From NCBI RefSeq assembly GCF_000369065.1, contig NZ_KB849812.1, forward strand, positions 130,804 through 194,803: 64,000 bases of DNA, in the 5' to 3' direction. A program made the position numbers and the translations under genes. This document shows, one piece after another, positions 56,186 to 64,000 of the stretch (positions are counted from its first letter, which is position 1; each line of letters starts with the position of its first letter). Origin of the DNA: Acinetobacter haemolyticus CIP 64.3 = MTCC 9819 (GTDB taxonomy: Bacteria > Pseudomonadota > Gammaproteobacteria > Pseudomonadales > Moraxellaceae). The notes under the pieces are model-generated. The model saw nothing but the letters and a program-made list of their open reading frames with translations, ran no database searches and was not told where the DNA came from.

Positions 56186-56259
56186 ACCAGGCTCGACCAT
56201 TCTGCTATTCTCCAAACGTTCTATTTCATTCTTCTCATGACCTCAGGCATACTGCGGTC

Positions 56260-57843
56260 ATGAATACGCTGCCTGACTTAAGCCAACTGACCCATGAACA
56301 ACTGCTGGAATTCACCAGGCAGTTGGCGCTGCAGCATCAGTCTCTAGCACAATCAAACCAACAATTGGATGCCAAAGTTCAACATCTTTCTATTCTCAAT
56401 CAAAAATACGAGCATGAACTGGCGCTGTTTAAAAAGCACAAATTCGCCCAAAAGAATGAACACTTAACGGCAAAACAAATCCATCTGTGGGATGAAGCGG
56501 TTGAAGAAGATATTGCCGCGGTTGATCTAGAACTGGAACGGCTAAATGCAGATAAAACCAATGCAGCGACACAGAAAGCCAAAACCAATAAACCTAAACG
56601 TCGACCACTGCCAGATCATCTACACACCATCCGTATTGAGCATGAACCTGCATCAACCCAATGTGCTTGTGGCTGCCAACTCCGTCGTATCGGCGAAGAT
56701 GTCAGTGAAAAACTGCATTTCAGACCGGCACAGTTCTATAAGGAACAGCATGTGCGTGGTAAATGGGTCTGTGATCAGTGTGACACTCTAACTCAGCAAG
56801 CGATGCCCGCCTATGTGATTGATAAAGGCATTGCTTCACCTGAATTGCTCAGCCATGTGCTGGTATCGAAGTATGCCGATCATTTGCCGCTGTACCGTCA
56901 ACGTCTGATCTATCAGCGGGCGGGCATCGATCTGTCCAGATCCACTTTATCTGACTGGATAGGTCGCTGCGGTGTAGAACTGGAACCTCTGGCCAATGCC
57001 TTAAAAGAGGTGGTGCTGCAACAGCGGGTGCTGCATGCAGATGAAACACCGGTCACCATCATGCGGATGGGTGAGAATAATAAAAAACCGAAGAAAGGTT
57101 ATGTCTGGGCCTATGCCACCACACAGTATAATCCAGTTCAGGCGGTGATCTATGACTTTCAGGATAGTCGTTCAGGCCAGCATGCTGAAGAGTTCTTGAA
57201 AGGCTGGCAGGGCTATCTAGTCTGTGATGATTACAGTGGTTATAAAGCACGTTTTAAATCAGGCCAGGTGATTGAGGTGGGGTGCATGGCCCATGCACGT
57301 CGTAAATTCCATGAACTGCATGTAACTGGGAAAAGTCAGGTTGCTGAACAGGCCTTAGTGCTGATTCAGAAACTGTATGCGATAGAAGCAGAACTCAGGA
57401 AAAAGACCGATGGTACAGCGGAAGACCGCCGCGAATACCGACAACAGCATAGTCAACCAGTGATGCAACAACTATATGAATGGCTCAACCAACATCATCT
57501 GACAGTGCCATCGAGTTCTCCCACCGCCAAGGCTATCAATTACACTCTGAAGCGTTGGCCAGCCTTAAGCCGCTATCTGGATGATGGCAATCTACCGATA
57601 TGCAACAATTGGGTAGAGAATCAGATGCGTCCCTGGGCGTTGGGACGCAAGAACTGGCTGTTTGCAGGTTCGCTGCGCAGTGGTCAGCGAGCGGCAAACA
57701 TCATGACTTTAATCCAGTCAGCAAAGCTGAATGGCTTGGATCCGTATGCCTATTTAAGTGATGTGCTGAAAAGGTTACCGACACACAAAGTGACCCAAAT
57801 TGAAGAATTGCTGCCGCACTGCTGGAAACCTAAATCGAATTAA
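56260..57843 (+). CDS. tnpC: IS66 transposase TnpC
   Basis: DDE transposase of 527 aa. N-terminal coiled coil (about 10-75), basic linker, zinc-finger region (C-A-C-G-C ... C-D-Q-C), and the catalytic core with Asp in H-A-D-E-T-P-V, Asp in C-D-D-Y-S-G-Y and the C-terminal Glu in W-V-E-N-Q-M-R-P-W-A-L-G-R-K-N-W-L-F. Complete and apparently functional. Confidence 0.93.
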   Translation: MNTLPDLSQLTHEQLLEFTRQLALQHQSLAQSNQQLDAKVQHLSILNQKYEHELALFKKHKFAQKNEHLTAKQIHLWDEAVEEDIAAVDLELERLNADKTNAATQKAKTNKPKRRPLPDHLHTIRIEHEPASTQCACGCQLRRIGEDVSEKLHFRPAQFYKEQHVRGKWVCDQCDTLTQQAMPAYVIDKGIASPELLSHVLVSKYADHLPLYRQRLIYQRAGIDLSRSTLSDWIGRCGVELEPLANALKEVVLQQRVLHADETPVTIMRMGENNKKPKKGYVWAYATTQYNPVQAVIYDFQDSRSGQHAEEFLKGWQGYLVCDDYSGYKARFKSGQVIEVGCMAHARRKFHELHVTGKSQVAEQALVLIQKLYAIEAELRKKTDGTAEDRREYRQQHSQPVMQQLYEWLNQHHLTVPSSSPTAKAINYTLKRWPALSRYLDDGNLPICNNWVENQMRPWALGRKNWLFAGSLRSGQRAANIMTLIQSAKLNGLDPYAYLSDVLKRLPTHKVTQIEELLPHCWKPKSN

Positions 57844-57874
57844 AAAATAGGTATGGGATTCAGCGGACGCTTAC

Positions 57875-58203
57875 TTTGAAACGACTAAACGACCATCTTC
57901 ATATGGAATTATTAATAGATCAATATCTCCCGGAAAACTAAGATTAGATAAAATATCTTGCGACTTAGCAAAAGGTCTTATAAGCACTCCACTATTTGGT
58001 CCCATTTGATAGAAATATTCTCCGATCAAATGACGATAAACTTCTCCAAATAGTTGCCTGTTAGATATAAGCATTAATCCTAAAGCTATTTCATCTTTTC
58101 TATTCACTAATTTTTGATCTATATAAAAAATAACGTCACCATCTTTCTTATGCTCAGGTTTCACTTTTAATGGCAGCACATAATTTTGTAATTTATTATT
58201 CAT
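57875..58203 (-). pseudogene. N-terminal part of the PD-(D/E)XK-like gene split by IS66
   Basis: 109 codons plus two bases before the IS66 element; the frame then hits a stop within the IS end (TAA, 57871-57873). With the part at 54895-55375 it makes a 269-aa protein. It contains the likely first acidic residues, P-G-D-I-D-L-L-I-I-P (D93/D95), preceding E115-L-K117 on the other side. This D-(x19-21)-E-x-K spacing is the pattern of the PD-(D/E)XK nuclease superfamily. The family is otherwise unknown to me. Confidence 0.85.
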
Positions 58204-58217
58204 TTCTAATTCTCAAA

Positions 58218-58247
58218 ATAAAAAAGCGCATCTTACGATACGCTTTT
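58218..58247 (-). terminator. Terminator after the D-2-hydroxyglutarate dehydrogenase gene
   Basis: Minus-strand stem AAAAGCGTATC / GATGCGCTTTT (one G-T pair) with a T tract behind it, about 30 bases after the stop at 58276. Confidence 0.75.
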
Positions 58248-58275
58248 AGCAGAAATTCTTTTATCTAATCAAGCA

Positions 58276-59685
58276 TTAAAGATCAAATAATTTGCCTGGA
58301 TTCATAATTCCTTTCGGGTCAAATGCCAGCTTCAATGCTTTCATATATTCAATTTCTTCAGGCGAACGAGAATACTCCAAATATGGCTTCTTGGTCATTC
58401 CCACACCATGCTCGGCAGAGATCGATCCATCATATTTTTTCACGGTATCAAATACGTATTTATTCACCACCTGACACTTCGCAAAGAACTCATCTTTAGT
58501 TAAGTTTTCAGGTTTCAAAATATTTAAGTGTAAGTTACCGTCACCAATATGACCGAACCAGCAAATCTCAAAATCTGGATAGTTATCAGCAACAATTGCA
58601 TCAATTTCTTTGATAAATGCTGGTACATGCGTAATCAGCACTGAAATATCATTCTTATATGGAATAAACGGTGCAATAGACTCAGAAATATCTTCACGTA
58701 AACGCCATAAGCTTTGCGCTTGATCAAGGCTTTGGCTCATCACACCATCAATCACCCAGCCCTGCTCCATGCAATGCTCAAAAATCTGCATGGCTTTGTC
58801 CATGATCGGCTCATACGGCGCTTCAAATTCCAGTAACACATAAAATGGCGCTTGTGTTTCAAATGGACGCTGTACATGACCGCGATCCAAAACTTTCTGC
58901 ATTGCCACTTCACCAAAAAACTCAAACGCAGTTAAATCGATTTCTTTTTGGAAAGCATGTAATACTGGCATCACTGCCTCAAAATCAGGTGTACCCAAAA
59001 CCATCACTTGTAAGTTCTGTGGTTGACGCTCAAGTTTAATTTCAGCTTCTGTAACTAAACCAAGTGTACCTTCACCGCCGATAAATAAATGCTGTAAGGC
59101 ATAACCAGTCGCATTTTTAATCATACCTTTGTTTAGGTGTAAAATATCGCCTTTACCTGTAACAACTGTTAAGCCAAGCACCCAATTACGTGTCATACCG
59201 TATTTGATGACTTTGATCCCGCCTGCATTAGTACCAATATTCCCACCGATCTGGCTTGAACCCGCTGATGCGAAATCCACTGGATAGTACATGCCTTGTT
59301 CTTCGGCATAATTCTGTAGTTGCTCAGTCACCACACCTGCTTGGACACGTACCATACGATCTGCTGGGAAGAACTCCAAGATTTGGTTCATCTTGTCAAA
59401 ACTAATCACGATCTCGCCATTGCTTGCCACCGCACCAGCCGAAAGCCCTGTACGACCACCTGATGGTGTAATCGCAACATTAAATTGATTGGCAAGTTTA
59501 ACAACAGACTGAACTTGCTCAGTGCTTGATGGAAAAACGATGACTGATGGGTTCGGATCAAAATGTTTAGTATGATCTCGTCCCCAATTTTCCAAGCTAT
59601 CGGCATCGGTTTTTATACGGTTTTCACCCACAATTGCCGTTAATTGGGTCAATAACTCAGGGGTTAAAGCGACTGAAGCATTCAT
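58276..59685 (-). CDS. FAD-linked D-2-hydroxyacid dehydrogenase, probable D-2-hydroxyglutarate dehydrogenase
   Basis: A 469-aa FAD enzyme of the GlcD/DLD family. The FAD-binding part is seen in F-P-S-S-T-E-Q-V-Q-S-V-V and P-S-G-G-R-T-G-L-S-A-G, G-T-N-A-G-G-I-K-V-I-K-Y-G, and the C-terminal oxidase domain in H-I-G-D-G-N-L-H-L-N-I and A-E-H-G-V-G-M-T-K-K. It is divergent from serA. In Pseudomonas a serA neighbour of this type oxidises the D-2-hydroxyglutarate made by SerA. That context makes D-2-hydroxyglutarate the best guess; D-lactate is the alternative. Confidence 0.82.
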   Translation of the reverse strand: MNASVALTPELLTQLTAIVGENRIKTDADSLENWGRDHTKHFDPNPSVIVFPSSTEQVQSVVKLANQFNVAITPSGGRTGLSAGAVASNGEIVISFDKMNQILEFFPADRMVRVQAGVVTEQLQNYAEEQGMYYPVDFASAGSSQIGGNIGTNAGGIKVIKYGMTRNWVLGLTVVTGKGDILHLNKGMIKNATGYALQHLFIGGEGTLGLVTEAEIKLERQPQNLQVMVLGTPDFEAVMPVLHAFQKEIDLTAFEFFGEVAMQKVLDRGHVQRPFETQAPFYVLLEFEAPYEPIMDKAMQIFEHCMEQGWVIDGVMSQSLDQAQSLWRLREDISESIAPFIPYKNDISVLITHVPAFIKEIDAIVADNYPDFEICWFGHIGDGNLHLNILKPENLTKDEFFAKCQVVNKYVFDTVKKYDGSISAEHGVGMTKKPYLEYSRSPEEIEYMKALKLAFDPKGIMNPGKLFDL

Positions 59686-60046
59686 CGTTTATAGGCCTAG
59701 CAAGAAGTAAATATAGGGCATTTGAATCACCACATTATTTTTCTAATCTTGAGAAAAATGAAGATGATGTGATAACTCAAATATAGCAACACTACAGAAC
59801 AGCTCAAACCCGTTTATATTCAGGTGAGCGCATTAGGTCTATCCATTTTACATCGAAGCGTGCATTGGATAAAGCATTGCATCAAGATACTGCATCGTAC
59901 AAGGCTAAACTTGAAAATCAGTCAACATTTCCATGAAAAATGATCAGTATTTCGATGCCCCAATTTGCAATCAAATCGCCCTCATTTTGATCAAACATGT
60001 TATGATACGGCGATTTAAATCCGACCTGATATAGCGTAGAGCCGTT
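59686..60046. other. Divergent promoter region between D2HGDH and serA genes
   Basis: 361 bases without a gene. Before serA there is an extended -10 (TG-T-TATGAT; TATGAT at 60001-60006), placing transcription start about 35-40 bases ahead of the ATG. No clear -35 or regulator site recognised. Confidence 0.45.
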
Positions 60047-61279
60047 ATGAGCCAACATCTATCACTCCCTAAAGATAAAATCCGTTTTCTATTGTTAGAG
60101 GGCGTTCATCAAAACGCTATCGATACTTTAAACGCTGCGGGTTATACCAATATCGATTACCACAAAACTGCACTTGAAGGCGATGCATTAAAAGCCGCTG
60201 TCAAAGATGCGCACTTTATTGGTATTCGTTCGCGTACTCAATTGACTGAAGAGATCTTTGAATCAGCGAATAAATTGATTGCGGTAGGTTGTTTCTGTAT
60301 CGGTACAAACCAAGTCGATTTAAAAGCAGCGATGTCGCGTGGTATCCCTGTTTTCAACGCACCATATTCAAATACACGTTCAGTTGCTGAACTCGTTCTA
60401 GCTGAAACTATTTTATTACTTCGCCGTGTTCCTGAAAAATCAAAAGTTACACATGCTGGCGGTTGGGATAAATCAGCTGTTGGTTCGTATGAAACTCGTG
60501 GCAAAACTTTAGGTATTGTCGGTTACGGTTCAATTGGTTCACAACTTTCTGTTTTAGCTGAAAGCTTGGGTATGAAAGTCATCTATTTTGATGCTGTGAC
60601 TAAATTACCTTTAGGTAATGCTCGTCAAGTTGGTTCTATGGATGAACTTTTAGCAACTGCTGACGTAGTTTCATTACATGTTCCAGATGTACCATCTACA
60701 CGTAACTTCTTCAAGAAAGAACAGTTTGCAAAAATGAAACAAGGTTCGATCTTCTTAAATGCAGCACGTGGTACATGTGTTGTTATTGAAGATCTTGCAG
60801 ATGCGATTAAATCAGGCCACCTTGCAGGTGCAGCGGTTGACGTATTCCCGAAAGAGCCGAAAGCGAATGGTGAAGAGTTTGTTTCACCACTACGTGGTTT
60901 AGACAACGTGATCTTGACTCCACACGTTGGTGGTTCAACCATGGAAGCGCAAGCGAACATTGGTTTAGAAGTAGCTGAGAAATTTGTTGCATATTCAGAC
61001 AAAGGTATGACGCTTTCTGCGGTGAACTTCCCTGAAATCGCATTACCGCTTTCTGATGGTCAACACCGTTTACTTCACATCCACAAAAACGTGCCAGGTG
61101 TATTGTCTAAGATCAACACCTTATTTGCTGAACAAGGCATCAATATCTCTGGCCAGTCATTAATGACTAAAGGCGATATCGGTTACTTGGTAATGGATGT
61201 TGATGCTTCTGCATCTCAAGAAGCTTTGGATACGCTACATAATGTAGAAGGTACAATTCGCGTACGTGTATTGTTCTAA
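60047..61279 (+). CDS. serA: D-3-phosphoglycerate dehydrogenase
   Basis: First step of serine synthesis: oxidises 3-phosphoglycerate with NAD+, and can reduce 2-oxoglutarate to D-2-hydroxyglutarate. The 410-aa protein is the E. coli-type length. It has the NAD motif G-I-V-G-Y-G-S-I-G, the catalytic Arg (N-A-A-R-G-T), Glu (F-P-K-E-P) and His (T-P-H-V-G-G-S-T), and a C-terminal ACT domain (about 335-410; H-K-N-V-P-G-V-L-S-K-I-N) for serine feedback. Terminator follows. Confidence 0.96.
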   Translation: MSQHLSLPKDKIRFLLLEGVHQNAIDTLNAAGYTNIDYHKTALEGDALKAAVKDAHFIGIRSRTQLTEEIFESANKLIAVGCFCIGTNQVDLKAAMSRGIPVFNAPYSNTRSVAELVLAETILLLRRVPEKSKVTHAGGWDKSAVGSYETRGKTLGIVGYGSIGSQLSVLAESLGMKVIYFDAVTKLPLGNARQVGSMDELLATADVVSLHVPDVPSTRNFFKKEQFAKMKQGSIFLNAARGTCVVIEDLADAIKSGHLAGAAVDVFPKEPKANGEEFVSPLRGLDNVILTPHVGGSTMEAQANIGLEVAEKFVAYSDKGMTLSAVNFPEIALPLSDGQHRLLHIHKNVPGVLSKINTLFAEQGINISGQSLMTKGDIGYLVMDVDASASQEALDTLHNVEGTIRVRVLF

Positions 61280-61292
61280 GTCCATTGACTGC

Positions 61293-61325
61293 AAAAAAAT
61301 CACAGCATTAGCTGTGATTTTTTTT
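61293..61325. terminator. Bidirectional terminator after serA
   Basis: AAAAAAATCACAGC / GCTGTGATTTTTTT stem with a four-base loop, between converging genes. Confidence 0.94.
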
Positions 61326-61334
61326 GCTCAACGA

Positions 61335-62162
61335 TTAAGGACAGTTTGGAATAACGACACCACTATTATCTTTGGCTTCATCATTACCCCAACGAGATAG
61401 CATATACGCGGAAACCCATTGATTGGTCGGACCAACATCTAAATCTGTTTTTAACCACCAATGGTTCCACTGTGTACCTGTCGAGTTTTGAACCTTCGGT
61501 CCCCAAACCTTACAATACACATAATGGGTCCCTTTATATAATGTTCCTGTAATCGTACCACCCGGACTAGAACGTCCATTGGCATCCGCCCACGTGTCTA
61601 CCCAATATTTATTGCCACTTGGTGGCGGTGGTGGAGGTGTTGTACCTCCACAACCATTATCACTGGTGAGAACTCTTTGCCCATAACTTCCTGGATAAGG
61701 CGCAAGCGAGTTTCCATTAATCACAATACTTTGTGCTGTACTATTTAAGCGTTGTTCATAATGTAAATGTGGTCCTGTACTCTGCCCTGTACTTCCAACA
61801 GTACCAATTTGTTGACCTTGACCAATTGAAGCCCCCACACTGATATGAATGGCATTTAAATGAAAATAATGAGTTGACCAACCATTTCCATGATTGATCA
61901 CCACCATATTACCTGCACCACCATTCCAACCGATCGAACTTACCGATACAGTTCCACCAGCAGAAGCAATCACAGCTGCTCCTGATGTCGCACCATTATC
62001 CCAGCGCACAAAATCTAAAGCATTATAGTTGTGACCTGGGTAAGTGCTATAACTCCAAGTTTGACCACAGGCAAAAGGTGCTTTAAAGGCAGGTGCAGCG
62101 TATGCCGCAAAAGGAATAAATGTAACGATACCGATGGCAAAAACTTGTTTTATTTTCAACAT
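61335..62162 (-). CDS. Exported M23 metallopeptidase (LasA/lysostaphin type)
   Basis: A 275-aa secreted zinc peptidase that should cut peptidoglycan crosslinks. Signal peptide M-L-K-I-K-Q-V-F-A-I-G-I-V-T-F-I-P-F-A-A, then the M23 domain with zinc ligands His44 and Asp50 (G-H-N-Y-N-A-L-D) and His134 in G-P-H-L-H-Y-E, with His98 in S-T-H-Y-F-H. After a Pro-rich linker (about 175-182) comes a C-terminal domain of Trp/Gly-rich strands (about 185-275) that looks SH3-like and probably binds cell wall. Stands alone; may act in competition or on its own wall. Confidence 0.88.
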   Translation of the reverse strand: MLKIKQVFAIGIVTFIPFAAYAAPAFKAPFACGQTWSYSTYPGHNYNALDFVRWDNGATSGAAVIASAGGTVSVSSIGWNGGAGNMVVINHGNGWSTHYFHLNAIHISVGASIGQGQQIGTVGSTGQSTGPHLHYEQRLNSTAQSIVINGNSLAPYPGSYGQRVLTSDNGCGGTTPPPPPPSGNKYWVDTWADANGRSSPGGTITGTLYKGTHYVYCKVWGPKVQNSTGTQWNHWWLKTDLDVGPTNQWVSAYMLSRWGNDEAKDNSGVVIPNCP

Positions 62163-62591
62163 CTTATTATCTCCATAATTATTATTTCATTTATTTAAGT
62201 ATTGTCAGTTTTACTACTTTTCGGGGTCTATAACGCCCCCCAAGTTTTATAGCAGAGATACAGAAAGCTTTGTTTAGTGATCTGACGAACCGCATCGACT
62301 CTCACGACTATTCACACGAATTTAGAAGATTAAGCACTTCATCAAACTTGGAATTAGAATCCAATGAATCTGAATATGTATGACAGTTATTCGTAAAATA
62401 GGATCAATAAAATCTGAGCGATAAAATGATATAAATAAATAATTATTAAAAAGAACCTTAAAACTTATTTAATAATTAAAACAGTCATCATCGCAACTTC
62501 AAAATCAATTAAATTATGCTCGTTTCACAACCAATCTTGAGATAAAATTAAATTATTATGTGAAAATTACACCAACTTGATTGATGATTAA
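62163..62591. other. AT-rich intergenic region
   Basis: 429 bases between divergent genes. No gene seen; a GC-rich CGGGGTC...GCCCCCC segment near 62222-62240 stands out. Promoters of the M23 peptidase and of the EamA pair should lie here. Confidence 0.4.
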
Positions 62592-63473
62592 ATGTCCAAT
62601 TCTTCTCTAAAGTCACCACTCTATGCCATAGCATTATTGATGCTTGCAATGATTTGCGTTCAAGGCAGTGGTTCTTTAGCAAAAATTTTATTCCAAAGTT
62701 TCCCAGTTTTGACCGTTTCTGCGATGCGTTTATGTTTAGGTGCAATCATTTTGGCGGTAATTTTCAAAGTTTGGACTATTAACTTTCGTGCAGTCCGCTG
62801 GAAAGCGATCTTAAGCTATGGGATTGCTTTGGCTGGAATGAATGGATTGTTCTACTTATCGCTAGAGCGACTTCCTCTCGGGATTGCCGTTGCTTTTGAA
62901 TTTATTGGACCTTTAAGCGTCGCACTCTATCATGCACGCCAAAAATATGACTTTATTTGGGTTGGCTGTGCCATTTTAGGCTTGATTCTCTTATTTCCAT
63001 TGCAACAGGCTCAGCATAGTCTTGATCTTATTGGCGTATTCTTTGCCGTCAGTGCAGGTGCATGTTGGGCACTCTATATTATTGCAGGACAAAAGCCTTC
63101 AGGTATTTCTGGCAATCATACCGTCTGTCTTGGAATGAGCATCGGTATGCTGTGTTTGCTGCCTTTTGCAGTATTTTCTGGTGCAATTGATCGTGTTTTT
63201 GAACTGCCAAATCTGTATTATTTTATTGGGCTTGCAATTCTCGCCAGTGCCTTGCCATTCTCCTTAGAAATGATTGCTTTGCGCAATCTAACGCCTTTGA
63301 GTTTTGGTACATTAATGAGCTTAGAACCTGCAGTTGCGGCGCTTTCAGGTTTTGTATTTTTAGGTGAAAAATTATTGTGGAATCAATGGCTCGCCTTAAC
63401 CACCATTATCATCGCCTCCATCGGTTGTACTTTTACCATGCAACGCGCTCGACAACAAAAAGAGGCTAAATGA
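62592..63473 (+). CDS. EamA/DMT-family transporter
   Basis: A 293-aa membrane protein with about 10 helices, the drug/metabolite transporter pattern made of two EamA repeats (first about 10-145, second about 150-285; glycine-rich ends such as R-L-P-L-G-I-A-V-A-F-E-F-I-G-P-L). It resembles RhtA-type exporters of threonine/homoserine. No clear ribosome site for the ATG at 62592. Its stop overlaps the start of a second EamA gene (ATGA), so the two are likely one transcript. Confidence 0.85.
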   Translation: MSNSSLKSPLYAIALLMLAMICVQGSGSLAKILFQSFPVLTVSAMRLCLGAIILAVIFKVWTINFRAVRWKAILSYGIALAGMNGLFYLSLERLPLGIAVAFEFIGPLSVALYHARQKYDFIWVGCAILGLILLFPLQQAQHSLDLIGVFFAVSAGACWALYIIAGQKPSGISGNHTVCLGMSIGMLCLLPFAVFSGAIDRVFELPNLYYFIGLAILASALPFSLEMIALRNLTPLSFGTLMSLEPAVAALSGFVFLGEKLLWNQWLALTTIIIASIGCTFTMQRARQQKEAK

Positions 63474-64000
63474 AAAATCTCCAATTGGTTGCTGTGCTTT
63501 ACATGGTGTTGTCCATGGTGGCTTATCAAATCAGCGCGTCATTTGCTAAACAGCTGATCACAACACTTGATCCCCTCACTGTGACGATTTTAAGGCTGAG
63601 CTTTGCAACAATCATCGTGGCAATCATGTTTCGGTCTTGGACTATCATTTCCAAGCTCAAACACCTGAAATGGCGAGATTTACTGCTTTATACAGCATCC
63701 TTAGGCTGTATGAATATTTTATTTTACACTTCTCTGGGCAAGCTTCCTCAAGGCATTGCTGTAGGTTTAGAGTTCATTGGACCGCTAGGGTTAGCATTGC
63801 TTTCAATCAAACAACGCAGTGATTATCTTTGGGTCGCATTTGCAATTTTAGGCATTGCCTTAATGGTCCCTTGGCATGATGCCAACCAACATAATTTCTC
63901 TTATTTTGGTGCTGCTTGCGCTGTAGGTGCGGGGATTTTTTGGGCCTTGTATATTTACTACGGACATCGGGTCGCGCAACAAAATATAGGAATGCATGCA
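63470..64000 (+). CDS. EamA/DMT-family transporter, second tandem copy (3' end beyond window)
   Basis: Starts at ATG 63470 in a four-base overlap with the previous gene and runs off the right edge after 177 codons. M-K-N-L-Q-L-V-A-V-L-Y-M-V-L-S-M-V-A-Y and G-I-A-V-G-L-E-F-I-G-P-L-G-L-A match the first copy (G-I-A-V-A-F-E-F-I-G-P-L-S-V-A) in position. Two half-related EamA proteins in a row suggest duplication, possibly acting as a heteromeric exporter; the substrate is unknown. Confidence 0.85.
   Translation, partial: MKNLQLVAVLYMVLSMVAYQISASFAKQLITTLDPLTVTILRLSFATIIVAIMFRSWTIISKLKHLKWRDLLLYTASLGCMNILFYTSLGKLPQGIAVGLEFIGPLGLALLSIKQRSDYLWVAFAILGIALMVPWHDANQHNFSYFGAACAVGAGIFWALYIYYGHRVAQQNIGMHA

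Larger units (their letters stand above)
55384..57874 (+). mobile_element. IS66-family element with TTTGAAAC target duplication
   Basis: 2491 bp with tnpA-tnpB-tnpC. Left end GTAAGCATCCGGCTAAC and right end (reverse-complemented) GTAAGCGTCCGCTGAAT form the terminal repeats. TTTGAAAC is repeated exactly at 55376-55383 and 57875-57882, the usual 8-bp duplication. Its GC content and codon use are clearly higher than in the flanks, which marks it as foreign. I cannot name the exact element. Confidence 0.93.

Overview
The window reads as chromosomal DNA of an Acinetobacter species (family Moraxellaceae), probably not A. baumannii itself. The housekeeping proteins (Mla system, Dxs, RibA, HemF, GlyQ/GlyS, SerA, a CraA-like pump) resemble Acinetobacter proteins throughout but are not identical to the A. 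baumannii versions I remember. The DNA is AT-rich, and two of the three insertion sequences belong to groups typical of the genus (ISAba125 and an ISAba1 relative). I saw no rRNA, tRNA, CRISPR array or prophage.

Layout. 1-3.2 kb: leftward phospholipid-transport operon mlaF-mlaE-mlaD-mlaC, with mlaC cut by the left edge. 3.3-9.1 kb: leftward DEAD-box RNA helicase with an RG-rich repeat tail and a long leader, a small P-loop kinase, suhB and dxs. 9.4-13.2 kb: ribA, a lipoprotein, hemF, a phosphatase and aroE. 13.2-26.8 kb: a large lipoprotein of unknown role, an acyl-CoA dehydrogenase, an NlpE-like lipoprotein, a PspC protein, an HPP/CBS membrane protein, a DASS carrier, a beta-propeller lipoprotein under a probable Zur box, and a radical-SAM/DNA-metabolism gene pair. 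26.8-29.9 kb: glyQS. 29.9-34.9 kb: accessory patch with a GNAT gene, an ASCH-kinase gene pair and two insertion sequences. 35-51 kb: small exported proteins, a Baeyer-Villiger-type monooxygenase, a subtilase, methyltransferases, a ParA-like ATPase, AI-2E and FUSC family membrane proteins, and a frameshifted craA-like pump gene. 51.3-54.9 kb: mdaB-ygiN quinone pair, RlaP-type nucleotidyltransferase, DUF3592 protein. 54.9-58.2 kb: an IS66 element inside a PD-(D/E)XK-like gene. 58.3-64 kb: D-2-hydroxyglutarate dehydrogenase divergent from serA, an M23 peptidase, and two tandem EamA transporters, the last cut by the right edge.

The most informative result is that all three insertion sequences can be removed on paper. 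Each has exact target duplications (CTT, AAAAATTAT, TTTGAAAC), and joining the flanks restores one open frame each time: a 390-aa two-TM protein (ISAba125), a 170-aa P-loop kinase (ISAba1-like) and a 269-aa PD-(D/E)XK-like protein (IS66). With the one-base deletion in the craA homologue, four genes in about 28 kb carry recent-looking lesions. The ISAba125 and ISAba1-like copies also place outward promoter elements in front of neighbouring genes. I found no clear new multi-gene system. The nearest candidates are the divergent 390-aa protein / ASCH / kinase locus and the Zur-box-controlled propeller lipoprotein.
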